A stretch of 64,000 bases of DNA, from contig JACDUA010000001.1 in NCBI GenBank assembly GCA_013519935.1, positions 27,982-91,981 on the forward strand, written 5' to 3'. This document shows positions 57,517 through 64,000 of this stretch, piece by piece. The stretch comes from Ectothiorhodospiraceae bacterium WFHF3C12 (lineage in GTDB: Bacteria; Pseudomonadota; Gammaproteobacteria; Nitrococcales; Nitrococcaceae). The stretch's first letter is position 1. Every line of letters begins with the position of its first letter. Made by a program: the position numbers and the translations under genes. A model generated the notes under the pieces. That model did not search any database, was not told the DNA's origin, and was given only the letters and a program-made list of their open reading frames with translations.

Positions 57517-58296
57517 CTATTCTATGGCGTTGCCGATGCGGCTCCAGTGGACGGAGGTGTCTTCGGCGTCCCAGCTCATCCAGATGAAGAAGGCCTGCCC
57601 GACCAGATTGTGGGCCGGCACCGCGCCCCAGAAACGGCTGTCACTGCTGCGATCGCGATTGTCACCCATGACGAAATAGCTCCGCGCCGGCACCTCGTAC
57701 TCGAAATCCTGCCCCCGGTGATCCCGATGCACGAGTATCTGGTGCCGGACTTCGCCGAGCACCTCCTCGCGGACCTGCGCGGCCTCCGGACCGGGCCAGG
57801 CACCCACCGGCTGCTGTTCCGCAAGCTTACCATTGATGTAGAGACGCTTGTCCCGGTAGCTCACCATGTCGCCGGGCAGGCCAACGATGCGCTTGATGTA
57901 ATCCTGGGATTCGTCCAGCGGGTAGCGGAACACGGCCACGTCTCCCCGGTCCGGTTCGCCTATGGGCACGATCCTGTGATGGGTTACCGGCAGACGCAGG
58001 CCGTAGGCGAACTTGTTCACCAGTATGAAGTCCCCCGTGAGCAGCGTCGGGACCATGGAGCCGGAAGGGATGCGGAACGGCTCGACCGCGAAGGAACGGA
58101 TCACCAGCACGATGAGGATGACGGGGAACAAGGAGCGGGAAAGGTCCACCCACCAGGAGACGTCCGTCTCCGCAGACTGCCCCTTGCCTTTGTCCTCCTG
58201 CGCCTCGTCGTCCTTGCGGCGAAAGCGGTCCCAGGCCCAGATGACGCCGGTAACCAGCGTCAGGAGGACCAGCAGGGCCTCGAAATCGAAATGCAT
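57517..58296 (-). CDS. lepB: Signal peptidase I
   Basis: 259 aa. Two N-terminal TM segments, then the catalytic Ser in FRIPSGSMVPTLLTGDFILVNKF and the general-base Lys in YIKRIVGLPGD; GDNRDRSSDSRFWG is box E. It cleaves signal peptides of exported proteins, such as the TRAP binding protein and MucD encoded here. Operon with lepA (62-bp gap) and DUF4845 (20 bp). Confidence 0.97.
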   Translation of the reverse strand: MHFDFEALLVLLTLVTGVIWAWDRFRRKDDEAQEDKGKGQSAETDVSWWVDLSRSLFPVILIVLVIRSFAVEPFRIPSGSMVPTLLTGDFILVNKFAYGLRLPVTHHRIVPIGEPDRGDVAVFRYPLDESQDYIKRIVGLPGDMVSYRDKRLYINGKLAEQQPVGAWPGPEAAQVREEVLGEVRHQILVHRDHRGQDFEYEVPARSYFVMGDNRDRSSDSRFWGAVPAHNLVGQAFFIWMSWDAEDTSVHWSRIGNAIE

Positions 58297-58358
58297 AGTC
58301 TGTTTTTCCCCGAAACGACCCGCCGGCCCCGCGGACCGGACCGGGCCAGGACATCCTG

Positions 58359-60155
58359 TTACTTGTTATCCACCTGGAGCACGGCCAGGAAAGCCTCCTG
58401 GGGCACCTCGACCTTGCCCACCTGTTTCATGCGCTTCTTGCCGGCCTTCTGTTTCTCCAGCAGCTTGCGCTTGCGCGTAATATCGCCACCGTAGCACTTG
58501 GCGGTGACGTTCTTGCGCATGGCCTTGACCGTCGAGCGCGCGATGATCTTGCTGCCCACGGCGGCCTGTATGGCCACCTCGAACATCTGCCGCGGGATGA
58601 TCTCCTTGAGTCGCTCGGTGACGTCGCGGCCCCGGCTCTCGGCATGGTCCCGATGCACGATTATGGACAGCGCGTCCACCCGGTCGCCATTGATGAGTAT
58701 GTCGAGCTTCACCAGGCGCTCCGCCTGAAACCGCCGGAACTCGTAATCGAACGAGGCGAAGCCGCGGCTCGCGGACTTCAGACGGTCGAAAAAATCCAGC
58801 ACCACCTCGCTGAGCGGCAGCTCGTATTCCAGGGACACCTGGTTGCCCACGAACTGCATGTTCTTCTGGGTGCCACGCTTCTCTTCGCACAGGCCGATCA
58901 CCGGCCCCACGTGTTCCTGGGGCACCAGAATGCTGGCATGGATGATGGGTTCGCGGATTTCCTCGATCTGCCCGTTCGGCGGCAGCTCCGCCGGGTTGTC
59001 CACCATGATGGTCTCACCCGAGGTCGTGGTGACCTCGTGGACGACCGTGGGCGCCGTGGTGATCAGGTTGAGGTTGTACTCGCGTTCCAGGCGCTCCTGG
59101 ACGATCTCCATGTGGAGCATGCCCAGGAAGCCGCAGCGGAAACCGAAGCCGAGGGCCTGGGAGACCTCCGGCTCGTAATGCAGGGCCGCATCATTCAGCC
59201 GCAGCTTGCCGAGGGCGTCGCGGAACGCCTCGTAGTCGTCGGCATCCACTGGAAACACGCCGGCGAAGACCCGCGGCTGGACCTTCTTGAAGCCCGGTAC
59301 CGGCTGCTCGGTGGGTTTGGCTGCATGGGTCAAGGTATCGCCAACCGGTGCCCCGTCGATATCCTTGATCCCGGCCACCACGAATCCCACACGGCCCGCC
59401 GACAGCCCCTTGTCCCAAGGCGTGCGCTTGGGACTGAAAAAGCCGACTTCATCCACCTGGAATTCCCGGGCCGTGGACATGACGCGGATCTTGTCCCCCT
59501 TGCGGATCAGGCCGTCGAAGACACGCACCAGGCAGACCACGCCCAGGTAATTGTCGAACCAGGAATCAATGATCAGCGCCTTCAGCGGCGCCTCGGGATC
59601 GCCCTGCGGCGCGGGGATGCGCTCGACGATGGCCTCCAGCAGGTCGTCGATGCCATAGCCGGTCTTTGCGCTGACATGCAGCGCGTCGCTGCCGTCCAGG
59701 CCGATGATCTCCTCGATCTGGTTAATGACCCGGTCGGGCTCCGCGGAAGGCAGGTCCACCTTGTTGAGCACCGGCACGATTTCCAGGCCCTGGTCCACTG
59801 CCGTGTAACAGTTCGCCACGCTCTGTGCCTCGACGCCCTGGGAGGCGTCCACCACCAGCAGAGCGCCCTCGCAGGCATACAGCGAACGGCTCACCTCATA
59901 GGAGAAGTCCACGTGGCCGGGCGTGTCGATGAAGTTGAGCAGGTAGGTCTCGCCGTCCCGGGCCTTGTACTCCAGGGACACGCTCTGGGCCTTGATGGTG
60001 ATCCCGCGCTCGCGTTCCAGGTCCATCGAATCGAGGACCTGCTCAGCCATTTCCCGGCTGCTCAGCGTGCCGCAGTGCTCGATGAAGCGATCCGCCAGCG
60101 TCGACTTGCCGTGGTCGATATGGGCGATGATCGAGAAATTTCGAATGTGTTTCAT
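58359..60155 (-). CDS. lepA: Elongation factor 4 (LepA)
   Basis: 598 aa. Translational GTPase with [30 protein letters not shown] and [13 protein letters not shown]. The C-terminal domain [23 protein letters not shown] is specific to LepA. It acts on ribosomes in initiation or back-translocation. Adjacent to lepB as in E. coli. The 190 bp before its start, towards mucD, has a TGACGACG/CGTCGTCA inverted repeat at 60298-60331. Confidence 0.98.
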   Translation of the reverse strand: MKHIRNFSIIAHIDHGKSTLADRFIEHCGTLSSREMAEQVLDSMDLERERGITIKAQSVSLEYKARDGETYLLNFIDTPGHVDFSYEVSRSLYACEGALLVVDASQGVEAQSVANCYTAVDQGLEIVPVLNKVDLPSAEPDRVINQIEEIIGLDGSDALHVSAKTGYGIDDLLEAIVERIPAPQGDPEAPLKALIIDSWFDNYLGVVCLVRVFDGLIRKGDKIRVMSTAREFQVDEVGFFSPKRTPWDKGLSAGRVGFVVAGIKDIDGAPVGDTLTHAAKPTEQPVPGFKKVQPRVFAGVFPVDADDYEAFRDALGKLRLNDAALHYEPEVSQALGFGFRCGFLGMLHMEIVQERLEREYNLNLITTAPTVVHEVTTTSGETIMVDNPAELPPNGQIEEIREPIIHASILVPQEHVGPVIGLCEEKRGTQKNMQFVGNQVSLEYELPLSEVVLDFFDRLKSASRGFASFDYEFRRFQAERLVKLDILINGDRVDALSIIVHRDHAESRGRDVTERLKEIIPRQMFEVAIQAAVGSKIIARSTVKAMRKNVTAKCYGGDITRKRKLLEKQKAGKKRMKQVGKVEVPQEAFLAVLQVDNK

Positions 60156-60345
60156 GGATTCCGTAGACGATCAGGTCGGCGGACGGGCCGTGGACGACGC
60201 CAGGTACCGGCGCGCCCGGCAAGCAGCTGACGCGGTGATTCTACCGTCCGCGTCCGGAGGCGAAGAAGATACGCACTCAGGCGGAAAGTCTCAAATGTGA
60301 CGACGACCGCAACGCCGGGCCACCGTCGTCATGATCGCCCTGCGC

Positions 60346-61815
60346 CTAGTCGGGAAGGCGCAGGGCGAGGAACCGCGGACCGTTGGGGCGCTGAACGAGC
60401 ACCGGAACCGACGTGCCGGGCTCCAGCGCATCGACCCGCTCCATGAAGTCGTCCACCGAAGTGACCCGCTCACCGTCGAGCATCGTGATGATGTCCCCGC
60501 GCTGAATGCCCGCCCGGCTTGCCGGGCCCTGCTCAATGCTCTCGACCACGACGCCCAGGTTGTCACCGAGCTCCAGGCGTTCGCGTTCCGTGTCGTTCGG
60601 GCTGCGCACCGTCAATCCCAGCCGCTCGCTCTGTCCCGGCGCCATTTCCGGTTCCGGTTCCGGCGCGGTCCGCTCGCCCCGCCGCGGGGTCTCCTCCGGC
60701 AGCTCGCCGATCGTAACGGTCAGGGTCTCACGCTCGCCGTTGCGAATGACGGTGATCCCCACGTCCTCGCCGATCTCCGTGCGCCCGACCATTGGCGGCA
60801 GCGCCCCCGAGCGCGGCACGGCCTTGCCCTCGTATTCGACGATCACGTCACCCGCCTGGAGGCCACCCGCGGCGGCCGGACTGTCCGGCATCACCTCCGC
60901 CACCAGTGCCCCCTGGGGCCGGCTCATGCCGAAGGACTCGGCCAGGTCGCGCGTCACGTCCTGAATCAGCACTCCGAGCCAGCCCCGCGTGACCCGTCCC
61001 TTGGTGCGCAGCTGCTCGCTGACGCTCATGGCGAGCTCGATGGGGATGGCGAACGACAGCCCCATGAAGCCACCCGTGCGGCTGTAGATGTGAGAGTTGA
61101 TCCCTACGACCTCGCCGTCCAGGTTGAACAGCGGACCGCCGGAATTGCCGGGATTGATGGCGACGTCCGTCTGAATGAACGGTACGTAGTTCTCGGTGGG
61201 CAGGCTGCGGCCTTTGGCGCTGACGATACCCGCCGTGACCGAATGCTCGAACCCGAAGGGCGAGCCGATGGCCAGCACCCACTCGCCGACCTGCAGCTCC
61301 GAGGACTCCCCGATCGTCACCACCGGCAGGTCCTCGGCGTCGATCTTCAGCAGCGCCAGATCACTTCGCGGGTCGCCGCCGATCATCTCGGCCACGAACT
61401 CGCGACGATCGCTCAGGCGCACGATGATCTCGTCGGCGTCCTCCACCACATGATGATTGGTGAGCACGTAACCGTCTTCCGAGATGATGAACCCCGAGCC
61501 CAGGGAACGGGCGTCGTAGCTCTCCGGCGGTTCGCCATCATTGAAGAAACGGTCGAAGAAGTCGCGGAACGGATGGTTCTCGGGCAGGTCCGGCATCGGC
61601 CCCAGCCCGCCCGGTCCCCGCCGTTCCACCGTCTGCGTGGTGCTGATGTTGACCACCGCCGGGCTGTTGCGCTCCACCAGTTCGGTAAAATCAGGCAGCT
61701 GTGCCCGCGCGCCGAACGACACGAGCAGCATCGCGGCTAGCAATGCCAGCCACGCCGGTGCCTGCGCCACTCGCGCGCCCGCCATCCGGACGCCGTGAAG
61801 ACCCATACTCCTCAT
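60346..61815 (-). CDS. mucD: DegP/DegQ-family periplasmic serine protease MucD
   Basis: 489 aa. Signal peptide (MAGARVAQAPAWLALLAAMLLVSFGARA), trypsin-like domain with the triad His (TNHHVVEDAD), Asp (RSDLALLKID) and Ser (NPGNSGGPLF), and two PDZ domains. Start ATG 61815 or 61806. Degrades misfolded periplasmic proteins and dampens the sigma-E response. It follows rseA-rseB-rseC as in pseudomonads. A weak sigma-E-like pair (GGAAC, 16 bp, TCCAGA; 61830-61856, minus) lies just before the start, with low confidence. Confidence 0.95.
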   Translation of the reverse strand: MRSMGLHGVRMAGARVAQAPAWLALLAAMLLVSFGARAQLPDFTELVERNSPAVVNISTTQTVERRGPGGLGPMPDLPENHPFRDFFDRFFNDGEPPESYDARSLGSGFIISEDGYVLTNHHVVEDADEIIVRLSDRREFVAEMIGGDPRSDLALLKIDAEDLPVVTIGESSELQVGEWVLAIGSPFGFEHSVTAGIVSAKGRSLPTENYVPFIQTDVAINPGNSGGPLFNLDGEVVGINSHIYSRTGGFMGLSFAIPIELAMSVSEQLRTKGRVTRGWLGVLIQDVTRDLAESFGMSRPQGALVAEVMPDSPAAAGGLQAGDVIVEYEGKAVPRSGALPPMVGRTEIGEDVGITVIRNGERETLTVTIGELPEETPRRGERTAPEPEPEMAPGQSERLGLTVRSPNDTERERLELGDNLGVVVESIEQGPASRAGIQRGDIITMLDGERVTSVDDFMERVDALEPGTSVPVLVQRPNGPRFLALRLPD

Positions 61816-61971
61816 GCCCTATCGCCCCTTCTGGATGCAGTAGTCGGGTGGGTTCCCAAAGCGAATCCGCGGACCACGTGACAGAGCCTCACCGGCGGTG
61901 AGCCCCATGACCGAACCGACGAACCGCGTATGTCATTCGAGCCTACGGGGCAGTCCGGATACGCGCAAGCA

Positions 61972-62427
61972 TCACCACGTCGTGGTGGCGCCCCCGTCGC
62001 GGCGCAGCATCGTCGGTGCCAGTGCAACGTGCTGACGTCGCAACCGGCGCCTGGCCCAGATCAGGCCGGCTGTCAGTCCGCACACCCCTCCTGCGGCGAC
62101 CCACAGCTCGACGCCGCCGCTCAGGGCACTGCCCGCGGCGGCGCCCAGGAGCAGCCCGAGCACCGGAACGAGATAGGTGTAGATCGCACCAAGGACCAGC
62201 GCCCGTGGCGCCAGGCCTAGCGTCACCCGCGTACCGACATCGAACCGCCCCGGGTTGTCCACGCGCAGCCGGCGCGGTGCACGCCGAAGGGCCTGACCCA
62301 ACAGCGCCGTCCCGCAGTGGCCGGACGCGCTGCAGCCACCGCAGCCGGCGTCGTTGGCGGACTCCACCCAGGCTGCACCATCGTCGTCCACGGCCACGAT
62401 GACCGCCGGTTCTTCCAGCAGCTTCAT
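61972..62427 (-). CDS. rseC: SoxR-reducing/sigma-E factor regulator RseC (MucC)
   Basis: 151 aa. N-terminal cytoplasmic Cys cluster CGGCSASGHCG, then two TM segments (LGAIYTYLVPVLGLLLGAAAGSAL and LWVAAGGVCGLTAGLIWA). Typical RseC/MucC. It is an inner-membrane modulator of sigma-E signalling, with links to Rnf/SoxR reduction in E. coli. Overlaps rseB by 4 bp. Confidence 0.92.
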   Translation of the reverse strand: MKLLEEPAVIVAVDDDGAAWVESANDAGCGGCSASGHCGTALLGQALRRAPRRLRVDNPGRFDVGTRVTLGLAPRALVLGAIYTYLVPVLGLLLGAAAGSALSGGVELWVAAGGVCGLTAGLIWARRRLRRQHVALAPTMLRRDGGATTTW

Positions 62428-63404
62428 TGCGCCCCGCGCCGTTCGATGCCGCGGCCAATCATGCGCACGGTCTGCACCGGCACCTCGCCGACCACCACCG
62501 TCTGATGACCCTCGACGACCCGTCCGAAGGCACTGACCGCGCCCATGGACGAGGTCCCGGCGAAGCCGTTGGTGCCATTCGACGGCTCTACGTAGACGGA
62601 AACCGTGGCCAGCCCGTCCGTGTAGAGGTGGTGCTCGGCGGCCGGCGCATCACCGCCCCCGCGCCACTCCCGCGCACCGAGCGAAAACCCGGGTGGTAGC
62701 TGCGTGATGGCCCACACCGATTCACCGGAGGCCGGTCGCGCCTCCTCGTCGTGGTGGTACCAGGTGAAGCCATCCCCTCCCACGGTCTGGTCGAATGCCT
62801 CGGTCGGGAGGCTGTCGCGGATCTGGATGTCCGTGAACATCAACTGCTCGACTGCTTCGCCATCGCTGCCCACCAGGTCGGCCCGGAGGAGCAGCCGCGA
62901 TTCCCGGTCCACCCACAACCGGTAGCCATAGCGGTACTCGTCTGCCGGCTCAATGGCGATACGAACTGCGTCGCGGCCCGCCACGCGGCCGTCGCCCAGG
63001 ACGCTGAACCGATAGGATTGCTTCAGGGTCTCCACGTCCATGGGAACCACGTCCGCGAGCGGATTACGCGAGCGGCGACGGTCCACGACCACGGAGCGAA
63101 CCTCCGGCAGCACGCACGTAACCTTCGCGCCCTTGCGGATCACCTCCCGCGGGCTGCCGCTGAGGGCATAGAGCCGTTCCTGCTCGGCGCCGTCGTGAAC
63201 CCGGTGGAGGATTCGCATGGACTCGAGCTTTCCGCGGTAGCGGTAGACGAAGACGCCTTCGTAGGTCTCGCTGCGCACGGCCTCCACCATACGCTCCAGC
63301 CAGCGCTGTGCGTCGACCTCCCGGCCGGCGTCATCCGCTATTGCCACGGTCGTCACGAGCAGGAGCGCGGCCGCGAGCAGGCGGCACGGGGAAAGCGTCA
63401 TCAC
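62424..63404 (-). CDS. rseB: Sigma-E factor regulatory protein RseB (MucB)
   Basis: 326 aa. Signal peptide (SPCRLLAAALLLVTTVAIA), then the LolA-like N-terminal domain (AQRWLERMVEAVRSETYEGVFVYRYRGKLESMRILH) and the C-terminal MucB/RseB domain. It binds periplasmic RseA and protects it from DegS, sensing lipoprotein/LPS stress. Between rseA and rseC with 4-bp overlaps on each side. Confidence 0.95.
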   Translation of the reverse strand: MMTLSPCRLLAAALLLVTTVAIADDAGREVDAQRWLERMVEAVRSETYEGVFVYRYRGKLESMRILHRVHDGAEQERLYALSGSPREVIRKGAKVTCVLPEVRSVVVDRRRSRNPLADVVPMDVETLKQSYRFSVLGDGRVAGRDAVRIAIEPADEYRYGYRLWVDRESRLLLRADLVGSDGEAVEQLMFTDIQIRDSLPTEAFDQTVGGDGFTWYHHDEEARPASGESVWAITQLPPGFSLGAREWRGGGDAPAAEHHLYTDGLATVSVYVEPSNGTNGFAGTSSMGAVSAFGRVVEGHQTVVVGEVPVQTVRMIGRGIERRGAQ

Positions 63405-64000
63405 TGGTTCTCGGGCTCCTGACCGGCAATGCGCGCGTAGTTGATCATGCCGCCGAGCTGTGCGCTGCCGGCGTGCTCACTGTGGTCCACGATGTAGCCG
63501 TTGAGCCAGCTCTGGACGCGGGGATCCAAGCGATCCCACTCCTGGGGCTCGGTCGCTGGCGCGCTCTGTCCGGCGCTGATCGCCAGGCCCCCGCCGGAGC
63601 CCGTGGAGACCCGCATGGTGCCGCTCTGGGAGGTAATTCCGGTGATGGCGTTACTGGTGAAAGACTGGGGCTGAGGGGTGGAGGTGGGACCGGTGGGCCA
63701 CAAGCTGACGGCCAGTACCGCGACACTCGCGGCGATGGCCAGTCCCGCCGCCGGTTTCAGCGCATGGCTGCGCGGCCTCGTGCGGCGGGGGCGGCCCTGA
63801 TGGGCGGGTTCCGCCTCCAGGGATGCCGATACGCGATCGGCGAGCCCGAGCGTGTCCACGCCGGGCAGCTCCCGGCGTATGGCATCGCGCATGAGATAGT
63901 ACCGCTCCAGGCGACCGGTGAGCTGGTCGGAGCCCTCCAGTTGCCGCAGCAGCAGCGGCAGCTCCTGACTGTCCAACTCGTCGTCCACGAGGGCGGATAA
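63401..64000 (-). CDS. rseA: Anti-sigma-E factor RseA (MucA), 5' truncated by window edge
   Basis: The track starts at a GTG (63988), but the frame stays open to the edge, and the upstream codons give LSALVDDELDSQELPLLLRQL, the usual RseA/MucA N-terminus (LSALxDGELD). The real start is therefore just outside. N-terminal RseA domain that holds sigma-E, one TM segment (GLAIAASVAVLAVSLWP), and a periplasmic RseB-binding tail. The sigma-E gene itself should lie right beyond the window. Confidence 0.92.
   Translation of the reverse strand, partial: LSALVDDELDSQELPLLLRQLEGSDQLTGRLERYYLMRDAIRRELPGVDTLGLADRVSASLEAEPAHQGRPRRTRPRSHALKPAAGLAIAASVAVLAVSLWPTGPTSTPQPQSFTSNAITGITSQSGTMRVSTGSGGGLAISAGQSAPATEPQEWDRLDPRVQSWLNGYIVDHSEHAGSAQLGGMINYARIAGQEPENQ

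Overview
The window is a gene-dense, GC-rich stretch of chromosome from a gammaproteobacterium. The taxonomic hint comes from gene order and gene content: uvrY/gacA-uvrC-pgsA-tRNA-Gly-tRNA-Cys, fabA-fabB, ubiUV plus ubiT, acpS-pdxJ-recO-era-rnc-lepB-lepA-mucD-rseC-rseB-rseA, and cysM/rlmD next to gacS. NarXL together with a Dnr-type regulator and oxygen-independent ubiquinone genes suggests nitrate or nitrogen-oxide respiration. The halophilic/Chromatiales-like purple-sulfur relatives are a plausible but unproven home. No phage, insertion sequence, CRISPR array or rRNA was seen.

Layout: 1-3132 holds the end of a NarX sensor kinase, NarL, MobB and a Crp/Fnr (Dnr-like) regulator. 3255-10741 holds prpE, pncA, prfC, a YcgN-like protein, dxs and trxA, with a 163-bp element with 33-bp inverted ends between pncA and prfC. 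11106-13484 is the ubiU-ubiV pair with a convergent, slightly overlapping ubiT. Fnr/Dnr-type sites precede ubiU and ubiT. fabA-fabB follow, then a cluster of three REP-like hairpins, then an NSS-family sodium symporter and tRNA-Leu(UAA).

17.7-35.6 kb is a catabolic block: a MalT-like LuxR-family regulator, LCAD-type acyl-CoA dehydrogenase, alpha-methylacyl-CoA racemase, PaaG-like enoyl-CoA hydratase/isomerase, a nitroreductase-fold protein, two acyl-CoA ligases, a lone TRAP solute-binding protein, an MFS permease, a MaoC hydratase with a frameshifted partner, thiolase, an HSD10-like SDR and a patatin. Together they look like activation and beta-oxidation of (methyl-branched) fatty or isoprenoid acids. 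The block sits between tRNA-Cys and tRNA-Leu(UAA), which are adjacent in E. coli (glyW-cysT-leuZ). Five intergenic regions in the block carry the same 18-bp dyad, TCGTC-N6-GACGA at its core. This is the best candidate here for an undescribed regulatory circuit.

35.7-42.5 kb is tRNA-Cys, tRNA-Gly, pgsA, uvrC, a family-5 uracil-DNA glycosylase, gacA, an MFS permease and a RibD-like reductase. 42.5-53.6 kb is fumC, purB, two poorly characterised proteins, nudF, rlmD, a PolB-type exonuclease, cysM and gacS; both halves of the Gac system are therefore in the window. 53.6-64 kb is one long minus-strand series from acpS back to rseA. RseA runs off the right edge.
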